Of a stretch of 64,000 bases of DNA, positions 1-8,969 are shown one piece after another (within the stretch, counting starts at the first letter, position 1; the number at the start of each line of letters is the position of its first letter). The notes below the pieces were generated by a model, which did no database searches, had not been told where the DNA came from, and saw nothing but the letters and a program-made list of their open reading frames with translations. Origin of the DNA: Lachnospiraceae bacterium (GTDB lineage: Bacteria > Bacillota > Clostridia > Lachnospirales > Lachnospiraceae); contig JAFQUB010000017.1 of assembly GCA_017408735.1 (NCBI GenBank), forward strand, positions 18,241 through 82,240, written 5' to 3'. The position numbers were made by a program, and so were the translations under genes.

Positions 1-2180
1 AGGCTTTATCTACCGTTAGAGGAAACCAGAGAGTGGTAAGTGACAATCCGGAAGCAACGTATGATACATTAAATAAATATGGACAGGATTTGGTGGAGCG
101 CGCTAGAAAGCAACAGATGGATCCGGTTATCGGGCGAGATACCGAAATTCGAAATGTAATTCGTATTCTGTCCAGAAAAACAAAAAATAATCCGGTTTTG
201 ATTGGTGAGCCGGGAGTTGGTAAAACTGCGGTGGCAGAAGGAATTGCCCAGAGAATTGTTCACGGGGATGTACCGGAGGGGCTGAAGGATAAGAAGATTT
301 TTTCCTTGGATATGGGAGCTTTGATTGCCGGGGCAAAATATCAGGGGGAATTTGAAGAACGTTTGAAGGCAGTGTTGGACGAAGTAAAGAAAAGCGATGG
401 AGAAATCATTTTATTTATCGATGAGCTTCATACCATCGTAGGTGCCGGAAAGACAACCGGAGCATTGGATGCGGGAAATATGTTAAAACCAATGCTTGCC
501 AGAGGAGAGCTTCACTGTATTGGAGCTACTACATTAGATGAGTACAGACAATATATTGAAAAAGACCCTGCATTGGAACGACGTTTTCAGCCGGTGCTTG
601 TGGATGAACCAACGGTGGAAGATACCATTTCCATTTTGCGTGGTTTAAAAGAAAGATACGAGGTATTCCATGGCGTAAAAATTATGGACAATGCGTTGGT
701 ATCGGCAGCGGTATTATCAAACCGTTATATATCTGACCGTTTCCTGCCGGATAAGGCAATTGATTTGGTGGATGAAGCCTGTGCGTTAATCAAAACAGAG
801 TTAGATTCCATGCCGGCAGAGTTAGATGAACAAAACAGAAAAATTATGCAGTTAGAAATAGAAGAAACTGCTCTTAGAAAAGAAAATGATAATTTAAGTA
901 AGGAGCGTCTGGAAGAACTGCGAAAAGAACTGGCAGAACTGCGAGAAGACTTTGCCGGTAAAAAAGTTCAGTGGGATAACGAAAAGGCAGCGTTGGAAAA
1001 AGCAAGCAAGATTCGTGAGCGTATTGATGAAATTAACCGTGAAATAGAGGTCTGCTCCATTAAAGGGGATAATGAGCGTGTAGGTGAGCTGATGTATGGT
1101 GAGCTTCCTAAATTAAAAGCTCAGTTGGAAGTGGAAGAACGCAATATCAAAGAAAAAGATTTGCGTCTGGTGCATGAAACCGTCAGTGAAGAAGAAATTG
1201 CAAAGATAATTTCCAGATGGACAGGAATTCCGGTAGCAAAGCTTACAGAGAGTGAAAAAAGCAAAACACTTCATTTGGATGAAGAACTACACAAGCGTGT
1301 AATTGGACAAGACGAAGGCGTAACCAAGGTTACAGAAGCGATTATTCGTTCGAAAGCAGGAATCAAAGACCCAAGCAAACCAATAGGTTCGTTCCTGTTT
1401 CTTGGTCCAACCGGTGTAGGTAAGACAGAGCTTGCAAAAGCATTGGCAGCCAGCTTGTTTGATGATGAAAACAATATGGTGCGAATTGACATGAGTGAGT
1501 ACATGGAGAAATATTCCGTTTCCCGTCTGATTGGAGCACCTCCTGGATATGTGGGGTATGAAGAGGGAGGACAGTTGACGGAGGCTGTTCGTAGAAAACC
1601 GTATTCTGTAGTGCTTTTCGATGAAGTGGAAAAAGCACACCCGGATGTATTCAACGTGCTGTTACAGGTTTTAGATGACGGACGAATCACAGATTCTCAG
1701 GGAAGAACGGTGGACTTTAAAAATACGATTTTAATTATGACGTCCAACATTGGTTCCCAGTATATTTTGGATGGAATACAGGAGGACGGAACAGTAGAGG
1801 ATACAGCAGAAGCAGCGGTAATGGAAGAATTAAGAGCTCATTTCAGACCGGAATTTTTAAATCGTCTGGATGAAACCATTATGTTTAAGCCGCTGACGAA
1901 AAATAATATTGGCGGTATTATTAAGCTATTATTGGCAGATGTAAATAAACGTTTGGCCGATAAAGAAATCAGTGTGGAGCTTTCTGCACAGGCAGAGCAG
2001 TATGTGATAGATGGCGGCTACGACCCGATATACGGTGCAAGACCATTAAAGAGATTTCTGCAAAAGCATGTGGAAACCCTTGCTGCAAAATGCATTTTAA
2101 GTGGAGATTTAAGTGCAGGTGATGTGATTTTAATTGAAGTGGATGAGGATAAGTTGACAGCACAGGTGAAAAAAGGCTAA
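1..2180 (+). CDS. clpB: ATP-dependent chaperone ClpB (partial, 5' end outside window)
   Basis: Hsp100 disaggregase that works with DnaK to pull apart aggregated proteins in the cytoplasm. The reading frame is open from base 3, before the first ATG at 33, and the upstream residues ([11 protein letters not shown]) match the ClpB linker before the first AAA domain, so the gene starts outside the window. About 725 residues are visible; roughly 140 N-terminal residues are missing compared with the usual length of about 860. Visible are the first Walker A (GEPGVGKT), Walker B (LFIDELHTI), the coiled-coil middle domain that separates ClpB from ClpA and ClpX, the second Walker A (GPTGVGKT) and Walker B ([12 protein letters not shown]). 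The middle domain looks full length. Identification is secure. Confidence 0.97.
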   Translation, partial: ALSTVRGNQRVVSDNPEATYDTLNKYGQDLVERARKQQMDPVIGRDTEIRNVIRILSRKTKNNPVLIGEPGVGKTAVAEGIAQRIVHGDVPEGLKDKKIFSLDMGALIAGAKYQGEFEERLKAVLDEVKKSDGEIILFIDELHTIVGAGKTTGALDAGNMLKPMLARGELHCIGATTLDEYRQYIEKDPALERRFQPVLVDEPTVEDTISILRGLKERYEVFHGVKIMDNALVSAAVLSNRYISDRFLPDKAIDLVDEACALIKTELDSMPAELDEQNRKIMQLEIEETALRKENDNLSKERLEELRKELAELREDFAGKKVQWDNEKAALEKASKIRERIDEINREIEVCSIKGDNERVGELMYGELPKLKAQLEVEERNIKEKDLRLVHETVSEEEIAKIISRWTGIPVAKLTESEKSKTLHLDEELHKRVIGQDEGVTKVTEAIIRSKAGIKDPSKPIGSFLFLGPTGVGKTELAKALAASLFDDENNMVRIDMSEYMEKYSVSRLIGAPPGYVGYEEGGQLTEAVRRKPYSVVLFDEVEKAHPDVFNVLLQVLDDGRITDSQGRTVDFKNTILIMTSNIGSQYILDGIQEDGTVEDTAEAAVMEELRAHFRPEFLNRLDETIMFKPLTKNNIGGIIKLLLADVNKRLADKEISVELSAQAEQYVIDGGYDPIYGARPLKRFLQKHVETLAAKCILSGDLSAGDVILIEVDEDKLTAQVKKG

Positions 2181-2226
2181 TATATATAGGAAAGCAAATT
2201 TGTAAAAAGAGGAAGGAGTAAGAATT

Positions 2227-2568
2227 ATGCCATTTATTGATTCTAAAATTACATTGAAGGTTGCACCGGAAAAGAAAGAGGCTATTAAAACAGAGCTTGG
2301 AAAAGCAGTTTCTATTTTAAATAAGCCGGAAAGCTTTCTTATGGTAGGCTTTGAAGATGATTACGATTTATATATGGGCGGAAATAAACTGGAAAAAGGT
2401 GCCTATGTGGCAGTCAGCTTATTTGGAAATGCCTCCTCATCTGCTTATGAACAAATGACAGAAGAAATCTGCAATATTTACGAGAAAGAGCTGGGAATAC
2501 CGGGAAATGCGGTGTATGTGACTTATCACGGTGTAAATGATTGGGGTTGGAATGGAAGAAATTTCTAG
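2227..2568 (+). CDS. MIF / phenylpyruvate tautomerase family protein
   Basis: Small 113-residue protein of the macrophage migration inhibitory factor family, in the tautomerase superfamily. It starts MPFI, so removal of Met exposes the catalytic Pro1, and the length matches the roughly 115 residues of MIF. The NxSSxAY-like segment near residue 70 and the VY(V)xYH segment near the C-terminus are also family-like. Members form trimers and tautomerise keto-enol substrates such as phenylpyruvate; the substrate in gut Clostridia is not known. A good ribosome binding site (GGAAGGAG) precedes the ATG. The 3' end overlaps or abuts the next gene, suggesting cotranscription. Confidence 0.85.
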   Translation: MPFIDSKITLKVAPEKKEAIKTELGKAVSILNKPESFLMVGFEDDYDLYMGGNKLEKGAYVAVSLFGNASSSAYEQMTEEICNIYEKELGIPGNAVYVTYHGVNDWGWNGRNF

Positions 2569-3055
2569 AAATGAAATAAAGAAAAAACGCTTTTTTATAG
2601 CGGTAATCGTTGCTGTGTTGCTTGTGGGCTTTGTGGCAATTATATCCAATTTTAATGATAAAAGTGGGAAAGAATTATATCCCATGCCGGAAAAAATGGT
2701 AGTATATTATAACGGAGAAGCTACAGAACTGACCCAACAGGACGAAGCTTTTTCAAAATTATATATGCTAAATACGTTACCTAAGAAGAAAGATATCATG
2801 GAAACAGCCATAGACCCGGATGGTGTTGCAGAATGTAAAGAAGATATGGCAGTGGAATTTGTATACGGAGAGAAACAGATGCTTCCACTGAATCAGGGAG
2901 AAAGAAATTTTACGAAACTTTTGTTTGTATATTCCGGCTGGTGCGAAAAGAATGTGATTTTTTATAACGATGGAGCGTATCAGTCAGGAACCATTTCACA
3001 CAATATTTCAGAATACAAAGTTAGAAAGACCTATGAAGAATATATAGGAGGATAA
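2552..3055 (+). CDS. small membrane-anchored hypothetical protein
   Basis: Not recognised as a named family. The protein has a basic N-terminus (EIKKKR), one transmembrane segment at about residues 13-32, and an extracytoplasmic part of about 135 residues, so it is probably a single-pass anchored protein with its bulk outside the cell. The ATG at 2552 is chosen over an in-frame ATG at 2537 because GGGGTTGG lies just before it; both overlap the end of the tautomerase gene. It is followed four bases later by the Fur-family gene, so it probably belongs to the same transcript. Function unknown. Confidence 0.7.
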   Translation: MEEISRNEIKKKRFFIAVIVAVLLVGFVAIISNFNDKSGKELYPMPEKMVVYYNGEATELTQQDEAFSKLYMLNTLPKKKDIMETAIDPDGVAECKEDMAVEFVYGEKQMLPLNQGERNFTKLLFVYSGWCEKNVIFYNDGAYQSGTISHNISEYKVRKTYEEYIGG

Positions 3056-3059
3056 AACC

Positions 3060-3467
3060 ATGGCACGCAGTGATGGATATAAAACTAAGGGAAGACAGTT
3101 AATATTAAATTATTTAGAAACAACGAAAGAACGCACTGTAACGGTTTCCGAAATAGAACAATTTATGGAGCAGCAGGGAAATCCTGTAAACGTATCTACC
3201 ATATATCGTAATCTGGATGCCTTAGTTGCACAGGGAAAGGTAATGAAATCCGTGTCAGAAAAAGGCGATAAATCCACATATCGCTATGTGGAACCGGAAC
3301 ATAACTGTCATAAACATCTTCATATCCAGTGCGTAAAATGCGGAAAAATTGTTCATTTAGAATGTGGTTTTATGAACAGCATCGAGGAACATATACTGAA
3401 AGACCATGGAATTTCCTTGTTGTGTGAGAACTCCATTTTGTATGGAGTATGTGAAGAATGTAAATAG
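3060..3467 (+). CDS. zur: Fur-family metalloregulator, probably zinc-responsive (Zur)
   Basis: 135-residue Fur-family repressor: an N-terminal winged helix with recognition region VNVSTIYRNLDAL, a His-rich hinge (HNCHKHLHIQC) and two CxxC motifs (CVKC, CEEC) that form the structural zinc site. The family includes Fur, Zur, PerR and Mur, which cannot be separated by sequence alone. The zinc-uptake operon immediately downstream is the reason for calling it Zur: such regulators repress znuABC when zinc is sufficient. It is separated from znuA by palindromic repeats and by a separate promoter carrying an inverted repeat. Confidence 0.8.
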   Translation: MARSDGYKTKGRQLILNYLETTKERTVTVSEIEQFMEQQGNPVNVSTIYRNLDALVAQGKVMKSVSEKGDKSTYRYVEPEHNCHKHLHIQCVKCGKIVHLECGFMNSIEEHILKDHGISLLCENSILYGVCEECK

Positions 3468-3506
3468 TGCAAATAGTGAACAGTTCAACGTTAGGGTAGC
3501 CGGTAC

Positions 3507-3577
3507 GCCCCCGATATAGAGAGAAGCTTTCAGAGCAGAACCAAACAGCTCTGAAAGCTTCTCTCTATATCGGGGGC
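3507..3577. repeat. giant perfect hairpin, unit A of an intergenic palindromic repeat
   Basis: A 30-bp arm at 3507-3536 is repeated in exact reverse complement at 3548-3577, with an 11-base loop. The stem starts GCCCCCGATATAGAGAGAAG. Weaker complementarity extends outward on both sides. It is not a simple terminator: there is no T-run. A second hairpin of the same design follows at 3714-3785. Confidence 0.9.
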
Positions 3578-3585
3578 TGTGTATG

Positions 3586-3725
3586 GCAGTTCCAAGCGTT
3601 GAAATGTTCCAATTCGTGGAATGGAGGTGAAAATAGCTCATAAGTGTTCCATCCAGCAGTTCCAAGCGTAAACTTGTGGCAATTCGCATGTAGTGGTTTC
3701 CAAGAACAGCTTATAAGAGTTACAA
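3586..3725. repeat. imperfect 70-bp tandem repeat linking the two palindromes
   Basis: GCAGTTCCAAGCGT occurs at 3586-3599 and again at 3656-3669, exactly 70 bp apart. Each copy is followed at matching distances by AATTCG and by AGCTCATAAG or AGCTTATAAG. The two units therefore share flanks although the 30-bp stems they carry differ in sequence. Confidence 0.75.
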
Positions 3726-3785
3726 CGTCCGTCCGGAAAGGCATAAACATCCTCCTGCCTTTCCGGGCGGACGTTGTAACTCTTA
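3714..3785. repeat. giant hairpin, unit B of the palindromic repeat
   Basis: Arms at 3714-3743 and 3756-3785 are complementary over 30 bp with one G-U pair, separated by a 12-base loop. Outer complementarity continues: GTGGCAATTCG near 3676 is matched by CGAATTGCCAC near 3814, so the whole structure spans about 150 bases. No protein-coding signal is believable in 3468-3939. Confidence 0.88.
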
Positions 3786-3851
3786 GGAGCGTCCTTTCAA
3801 CCACTCCCCCATTCGAATTGCCACAAAAACGCAACTAATTTGCAAATTCCC

Positions 3852-3899
3852 TTGACATTTACTTCAAACCATATATAATTAAAATGCAAATGAATTGCA
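3852..3899 (+). promoter_or_regulatory. znu promoter with candidate Zur operator
   Basis: TTGACA at 3852-3857 and TATAAT at 3874-3879 with a 16-bp spacer form a near-consensus promoter. Just after the -10, TGCAA-N5-TTGCA at 3885-3899 is an inverted repeat placed where a repressor would block initiation. That it binds the upstream Fur-family protein is inference. Confidence 0.7.
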
Positions 3900-3939
3900 G
3901 ATTTGATAGTAGGATATTCAATGTGGAGGATTTCGGGTT

Positions 3940-4989
3940 ATGAAATTAGGGAAGAAAATAGCAACAGGATTATTCCTGTCAACAATGACGGCAATGTTGT
4001 TTTGTGGCTGTGGAACAAGCGGACAGGCAGACACAGATAGTGAAAAGGATAAAATTAAGATTGTATGTGCATCTTTTCCGGAATATGACTGGACAAGACA
4101 GATTGTGGGGGAAGAAAATGAAAATATAGAGCTTACCCTTATTGTGAACAATGGTATGGACATTCACAATTATCAGCCTTCTGTGGAAGATATGGTCAAA
4201 ATAGGTGATTGTGATTTAATTATTTACAACGGTGGAACTTCAGAAGAGTGGATTGAGGATGCCGTAGAAGACAGTCAAAAGAAGCCACAAATGATTTCTG
4301 TGATGGAATTTTTAGAAGATGATGTTGTGGAAGAGGAAGTAGTGGAGGGTATGGAAGAAGAGGAACATGCCCATGAAACAGAAGCAGACCATGAAGAAGA
4401 ACATGCTCACGAAACAGAAGCCGGACAGGAAGAAGTTGACCATGAAGAAGACCATGAATATGATGAGCATGTGTGGTTGTCCTTGAAAAACGCTGAAAAA
4501 ATGGTAAATAAGATTGCAGAAGCGGTAGTGAAAATAGATTCAGAGCAGAGGGCGTTATATGAAACAAACAAAAACGCTTATTTAGAAAAATTAGAAAGCT
4601 TAGATGCTTCTTACGAAGCAGCAGTACAGGAAGCCAAAGGGAAAATATTGCTGTTTGGTGACCGTTTTCCGTTTCGGTATTTAACAGAAGACTACGGACT
4701 TACCTACTATGCAGCATTTCCGGGGTGTTCTGCGGAAACAGAGGCTAGCTTTGAAACCATTGTATTTTTAGCAGATAAAATAGAGGAATGCAAGCTTCCA
4801 TGTATTTTAACCATTGATGGTTCAGACAAAACTATAGCAGAATCCATTCAGAAAAACGTAGATGGTGATGTAGCTATTAAAGAGCTGAATTCTCTGCAGT
4901 CGGTGTCAGAAGCACAGATAACAGAAGGAATTACTTATCTTTCTGTTATGGAACAAAATTTAGAAGTGATAAAAGAAGCTTTGCAGTAA
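3940..4989 (+). CDS. znuA: zinc ABC transporter substrate-binding lipoprotein (ZnuA/AdcA type)
   Basis: 349-residue cluster A-I (ZinT/TroA-like) metal-binding lipoprotein. A signal peptide ends in a lipobox (LFCGC, Cys near residue 24), so the mature protein is tethered to the outer face of the membrane. Metal ligands of the TroA fold are suggested by MDIHNYQPS, by DEHVWLS and by FPGCSAETEAS. Between the first and second ligand lies a long acidic, His-rich loop built from near-repeats of EEHAHETEAD, typical of zinc rather than manganese binders. The ATPase and permease follow within 20 bases, forming a complete importer. The order of ligands and the His loop make zinc the likely substrate. 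Confidence 0.92.
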   Translation: MKLGKKIATGLFLSTMTAMLFCGCGTSGQADTDSEKDKIKIVCASFPEYDWTRQIVGEENENIELTLIVNNGMDIHNYQPSVEDMVKIGDCDLIIYNGGTSEEWIEDAVEDSQKKPQMISVMEFLEDDVVEEEVVEGMEEEEHAHETEADHEEEHAHETEAGQEEVDHEEDHEYDEHVWLSLKNAEKMVNKIAEAVVKIDSEQRALYETNKNAYLEKLESLDASYEAAVQEAKGKILLFGDRFPFRYLTEDYGLTYYAAFPGCSAETEASFETIVFLADKIEECKLPCILTIDGSDKTIAESIQKNVDGDVAIKELNSLQSVSEAQITEGITYLSVMEQNLEVIKEALQ

Positions 4990-5005
4990 GTGAAGGAGAA
5001 AGAAT

Positions 5006-5740
5006 ATGTCACAGTTAAAATGTAGTGATGTTTCACTGGGATATGAAGGACGAACCATTATAAAACATTTGAATTTTGAAGTAAATGCAGGGGACTATCT
5101 GTGCATTGTGGGAGAAAACGGTACCGGAAAAAGTACGCTGATTAAGACGTTACTGGGTCTTCGTCAGCCGTTAGAGGGAAACATTGAGTTTGGCGAGGAA
5201 TTAAAGCCTACGGAAATCGGTTATCTGCCACAACAGACCATGGTGCAGAGAGATTTTCCTGCATCGGTATGGGAAGTGGTTTTATCGGGAAATTTAAATA
5301 AAAGTGGTTTCCGTCCTTTTTATAGTAAAGAAGAAAAAGAACGTGCAGAAGCTAATATGTGTAAACTTGGCATTGAAGATTTCAAAAAACGATGCTACCG
5401 AGATTTGTCCGGCGGTCAGCAACAGCGTGTGCTGCTGGCAAGGGCTTTGTGTGCAACAGGAAAAATGCTTTTATTAGATGAACCGGTGGCAGGTCTTGAT
5501 CCAAAGATTACGGTAGAAATGTATGAGCTGATTCAGAAGCTCAATGAAGAAGGAATCACAATTATCATGGTAAGTCACGACATGGCAGCCGCATGTAATT
5601 ATGCAGACCATATCCTGCATATTGCCCACAAACCATTGTTTTTCGGAACAAAAGAGGAATACTTGAAAACAGAAACAGGAAAAGCTTTTACAGAACTGGT
5701 GAAAATGGAAGCTTTGGGAGATGATGAAGATGATAGATAA
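5006..5740 (+). CDS. znuC: zinc ABC transporter ATP-binding protein
   Basis: 244-residue ABC ATPase: Walker A GENGTGKST near residue 38, Q-loop in YLPQQT, signature LSGGQQQR, Walker B LLLDEPVAG and switch His in VSHDM. It powers import through the downstream membrane subunit. It lies 16 bases after znuA and overlaps the permease gene by 20 bases, so the three are one operon and probably translationally coupled. Its substrate assignment rests on this context. Confidence 0.93.
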   Translation: MSQLKCSDVSLGYEGRTIIKHLNFEVNAGDYLCIVGENGTGKSTLIKTLLGLRQPLEGNIEFGEELKPTEIGYLPQQTMVQRDFPASVWEVVLSGNLNKSGFRPFYSKEEKERAEANMCKLGIEDFKKRCYRDLSGGQQQRVLLARALCATGKMLLLDEPVAGLDPKITVEMYELIQKLNEEGITIIMVSHDMAAACNYADHILHIAHKPLFFGTKEEYLKTETGKAFTELVKMEALGDDEDDR

Positions 5741-6569
5741 ATTAGCGTTATATTTTGAATACCCTTTTGTAAAATATGCGTTGCTGGTGGGAGTATTGAT
5801 TGCTCTTTGCTCATCACTACTGGGGGTAACGTTAGTATTAAAACGTTTTTCCTTTATTGGAGATGGACTTTCTCATGTGGCATTTGGAGCAATGGCGGTG
5901 GCAGCCGTGTTAAATATTACAAATCAAATGTTGATAGTGCTTCCCATTACAGTTGTGGCAGCAGTGCTTCTCCTTCGGGGCAGTCAGAATGCGAAAATCA
6001 AAGGGGATGCCAGTCTGGCGATGATTTCCGTGGGAGCATTGGCTATTGGTTATCTGCTTTTAAATGTATTTTCCACATCTACCAATATTGCTGGAGATGT
6101 GTGTACTACCTTATTTGGTTCCACATCTATTCTGACACTGAATATTACAGATGTGTGGCTTTGCATTGGAATGTCCGTGGTGGTACTGGGAATGTTTACT
6201 TTTTTTTATCACAAAATTTTTGCAGTAACATTTGATGAAAATTTCGCCAAAGCAACAGGAATTAAGGCGGACAGATATAACTTGATGATTGCAATAATTA
6301 CAGCAACGGTTATTGTGCTTGCAATGAAACTGGTAGGTTCTCTGCTTATTTCAGCATTAATTATTTTTCCGGCTATTTCAGCCATGCGCGTGTTCAAAAG
6401 TTTTCGCCTGGTAATGATTGCATCCGCGGTGATTGCAGTAGTCTGTGCTTTGGCAGGTATGTTGATATCTATTTTGGCAGCCACACCGGTAGGTGCGACC
6501 ATTGTAGCGGTTAATATTGTAGTATTTGCGATATTTAGTGTAATTTCAGCAATAGTATTGAAACTATAA
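5721..6569 (+). CDS. znuB: zinc ABC transporter permease
   Basis: 282-residue integral membrane protein of the ABC-3 family with about eight hydrophobic segments. The segment FIGDGLSHVAFGAMAVAAVL is the conserved region of ABC-3 permeases that contacts the ATPase and lines the path. A homodimer would form the channel with ZnuC. It overlaps the ATPase gene. A Rho-independent terminator follows at 6666-6703, closing the operon. Confidence 0.93.
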   Translation: MMKMIDKLALYFEYPFVKYALLVGVLIALCSSLLGVTLVLKRFSFIGDGLSHVAFGAMAVAAVLNITNQMLIVLPITVVAAVLLLRGSQNAKIKGDASLAMISVGALAIGYLLLNVFSTSTNIAGDVCTTLFGSTSILTLNITDVWLCIGMSVVVLGMFTFFYHKIFAVTFDENFAKATGIKADRYNLMIAIITATVIVLAMKLVGSLLISALIIFPAISAMRVFKSFRLVMIASAVIAVVCALAGMLISILAATPVGATIVAVNIVVFAIFSVISAIVLKL

Positions 6570-6665
6570 CTACTGGCGGGAAGATAAAATTGGTATTATC
6601 TTTAGTACAAATCATGTATTAGGGGATTATGTTATATTAGAAGTGAATCAGTAAAGTGTATAGTG

Positions 6666-6703
6666 GGTAGTTAGCTGTAATGGCTGACTACCTGCTTTTT
6701 TCA
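6666..6703 (+). terminator. intrinsic terminator after znuB
   Basis: GGTAGTTAGC and GCTGACTACC pair around a 7-base loop (one G-U), followed by TGCTTTTTTC. Confidence 0.8.
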
Positions 6704-6712
6704 TTTTACATA

Positions 6713-6762
6713 TTGACAGAACAGTATATAGTGTATATAATCAGATATATACAGTATATACT
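6713..6762 (+). promoter_or_regulatory. promoter and candidate GntR (YtrA-like) operators
   Basis: TTGACA (6713-6718), 17-bp spacer, TATAAT (6736-6741). ACAGTATATA occurs at 6721-6730, two bases after the -35, and again at 6751-6760, exactly 30 bp on. The second copy overlaps the palindrome AGTATATACT (6753-6762). The same design is found before the second ABC operon at 35756-35803. Confidence 0.75.
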
Positions 6763-6812
6763 ATATGAACAGAACTGCAAGAGCAGTCACAAACAGTAAA
6801 GTGAGGAGAAAC

Positions 6813-7178
6813 ATGAGAATTGTAATATCCAATCAGTCGGAACTCCCTATCTATGCCCAGATAAAGGAGCAGGTAAAAGAACAGATTTTAAATGGACTTA
6901 TTAACGAAGGAACTGTGCTGCCGTCCATAAGACAGTTGGCGAAGGAACTAGGTGTCAGTGTTATAACGACTACAAGAGCGTACAATGAGTTGGAAAATGA
7001 AGGATTTATTTCGTCCGTACAGGGCAAGGGCAGCATTGTAAGAAAACGTGATAACAGCATGATACGGGAACAGTATTTAAAGCGGATTGAAGAAAGTCTG
7101 GAAAATGCCATTGCCACAGCAAAACTTATCGAAATGTCAACAGAAGAATTGAGAGAGATTTTTGAAGCATTATTGTAG
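6813..7178 (+). CDS. GntR-family regulator, YtrA subfamily
   Basis: 121-residue repressor with an N-terminal winged helix (LPIYAQIKEQVKEQIL, then GTVLPSIRQLAKELGVS) and a short C-terminal dimerisation helix rather than a full effector domain, which is the YtrA form. ATG at 6813 is chosen because GTGAGGAGAAAC precedes it; an in-frame ATG at 6765 lies within the operator region without a ribosome site. YtrA-type proteins usually repress their own operon of ABC transporter genes, and the ATPase gene begins 12 bases downstream. Confidence 0.88.
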   Translation: MRIVISNQSELPIYAQIKEQVKEQILNGLINEGTVLPSIRQLAKELGVSVITTTRAYNELENEGFISSVQGKGSIVRKRDNSMIREQYLKRIEESLENAIATAKLIEMSTEELREIFEALL

Positions 7179-7189
7179 GAGGATTTCAT

Positions 7190-8044
7190 ATGAATACATT
7201 AGAGGTAAAGGGATTAGAGAAAAAATATAAGGATTTTGCATTGCAAAACATTACACTGGAACTTCCAAAAGGATTTATTTGTGGTTATGTAGGCCAGAAC
7301 GGCGCCGGAAAGACGACCACATTAGATTTGATTACCCATCAGAAAAAAGCAGATGCCGGTGTTGTCAGAATCGACGGTATGGAATATGAGGAAAATCCTA
7401 AAAAGTATAAGGAGATGATAGGTTATGTGTGTGATAAGTGCTATTTTCCGAATGATTTTACTTTATTGGATGTTAAAGGGATTTTAAAGGACTTTTATGA
7501 AACATTTCAGGAAGATAAATTTATGAATCTTTGTAAAAAATGGGATTTGCCGGAAAAGAAAAAGGTGAAAGATTATTCTAGAGGAATGACAATTCGACTT
7601 ATGTTTGCAGGAATTCTTGCAAGAGATACCAAATTACTTATCTTAGATGAGGCAACAAACGGGTTAGACCCGGTAGTAAAGCAGGAAATTTTAGAAATTT
7701 TGCAGGATTACATTCAGGATGGAGAGAGAAGTGTACTGTTTTCCACTCATATTTTAAGTGATTTGGAAGAAATTGCAGATTATATTTTCTTCCTACATAA
7801 TGGAAAAGAAGTATTCTTTGATACCAAGGAAGAAATTGCAGAGAAATATTTGCTGGTAAAAGGTGGATTGGATGAATTAACAGAGGCAGTTTCAAGAAAA
7901 ATCAAAGGATTAAAGAAAACCAGTGTAGGATTTGAGGGAATTATAGAAACAGATGACAGTGTATGTGTAAGCCGGAAATGTGTATTAGAAAAACCAACAA
8001 TTAATCAGATTGTGATTTCTTATATTAAGGATATGGAGGGTTAA
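7190..8044 (+). CDS. ABC transporter ATP-binding protein (YtrB-like)
   Basis: 284-residue ABC ATPase of the exporter class that pairs with ABC-2 membrane proteins. Walker A is GQNGAGKTTT near residue 36, the signature is degenerate (YSRGMTIRL in place of LSGGQ), Walker B is LLILDEATNGLDP and the switch His is in STHILSD. After about residue 215 comes a C-terminal extension of unclear role, common in this group. It sits between the GntR gene and the membrane subunit in one tight operon. The substrate is unknown; related Ytr and Bcr-like systems respond to cell-wall-active antibiotics. Confidence 0.88.
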   Translation: MNTLEVKGLEKKYKDFALQNITLELPKGFICGYVGQNGAGKTTTLDLITHQKKADAGVVRIDGMEYEENPKKYKEMIGYVCDKCYFPNDFTLLDVKGILKDFYETFQEDKFMNLCKKWDLPEKKKVKDYSRGMTIRLMFAGILARDTKLLILDEATNGLDPVVKQEILEILQDYIQDGERSVLFSTHILSDLEEIADYIFFLHNGKEVFFDTKEEIAEKYLLVKGGLDELTEAVSRKIKGLKKTSVGFEGIIETDDSVCVSRKCVLEKPTINQIVISYIKDMEG

Positions 8045-8047
8045 ATT

Positions 8048-8716
8048 ATGGAAGCTATCAAATTTATGAAAATGGATTTTTTAAAAATGAAGACACAGAT
8101 AAAACTTATTGTGTTAACAGTAGCAGTGGTTCTTCTTTTTACCGGTAAAATGGGATCGCTGTGGGGAGCTATGTATATGATTTTTATGGGACTTATTTTT
8201 TGTTCTGTACCATTCAGCATTGACTCTATGAGTGGAGAAAGTTTTATGAAGCTGCTTCCGGCAAAGGCACAACACAGGGTTTATGGAAGATTTTGCTTTT
8301 CCGTTGCTTTTTTAGGAATATGTAGCGTATTGATAAGCTTAACATATATTAAGGGAATTCTTGGTGGAGAAATAACTGCAAGTTATATTTTTCCTAAGAT
8401 AATTATGATTTTAAGTGTGGGATTATGTATGAACGCTATACAATATGTATTTTCTTACTTTTTTGAAATTAAAAATCAGCAGTTATTAAGCATAATGCGA
8501 ATGGTTCCGGGATTTGTATTTTTCTTTGCAGGTTCTTATCTGATAGATACCATAGCGGCAATGCCAAAAGGAGCAGTGGAGGCATTGGGAGAAGTAGTAA
8601 ATTATGGAATGACTCATCAGCAGGTAGCGGCAGCAGTTACTCTTGTAGTAGCGTTAGTATTCAATGGGTTATGTGCAGTGATTTGTGGAAAACGAGAAGC
8701 GATGAAAGAAGCATAA
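8048..8716 (+). CDS. ABC-2 type membrane subunit
   Basis: 222-residue membrane protein with about six hydrophobic segments, starting three bases after the ATPase stop codon. The short cytoplasmic N-terminus (MEAIKFMKMDFLKMK), followed by hydrophobic pairs and the loop SFMKLLPAKAQHRVYGRF, is the layout of small ABC-2 permeases in YtrA-type operons. The loop is likely the coupling helix contact with the ATPase. Substrate unknown. Confidence 0.78.
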   Translation: MEAIKFMKMDFLKMKTQIKLIVLTVAVVLLFTGKMGSLWGAMYMIFMGLIFCSVPFSIDSMSGESFMKLLPAKAQHRVYGRFCFSVAFLGICSVLISLTYIKGILGGEITASYIFPKIIMILSVGLCMNAIQYVFSYFFEIKNQQLLSIMRMVPGFVFFFAGSYLIDTIAAMPKGAVEALGEVVNYGMTHQQVAAAVTLVVALVFNGLCAVICGKREAMKEA

Positions 8717-8784
8717 AGTATTGTAATATATCAGGAAAATTTGATATACTATGACCAAGAAAATAAAAGAAAAGAGGAAGCCAT

Positions 8785-8958
8785 ATGTTACCAAAAGATC
8801 CTGTAATGCTTTTAAGCTTTGTAAATACCCAGCTAAGGGATAATTATAGTACATTAGAAGAATTCTGCAGTGTATATAATGTATCGAAGGAAGAATTGAC
8901 AGCAACTTTAAAAAACATAGATTATGAATATGAAGAAGGTCAGAATCAGTTTGTGTAA
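8785..8958 (+). CDS. DUF4250 small protein
   Basis: 57-residue protein beginning MLPKDPVMLLSFVNTQLRDN, which I recognise as the DUF4250 family: short proteins common in Clostridia, with a helical body and an acidic C-terminal stretch (NIDYEYEEGQNQF). It has its own promoter (TTGTAA 8721-8726, 18-bp spacer, TATACT 8745-8750) and a ribosome site (AAAGAGGAAG). The next gene starts 11 bases after its stop, so the two are probably cotranscribed. No function is known for the family. Confidence 0.85.
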   Translation: MLPKDPVMLLSFVNTQLRDNYSTLEEFCSVYNVSKEELTATLKNIDYEYEEGQNQFV

Positions 8959-8969
8959 GGGTGACTGGC

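Noticed and set aside
1271..1690. Long minus-strand frames under clpB
   Set aside because: Shadow frames of a highly conserved gene; no start signals and no recognisable domains.
3565..3838. Open frames on both strands through the palindromic region
   Set aside because: They mirror each other because of the inverted repeats, have no ribosome sites and no protein-like composition.
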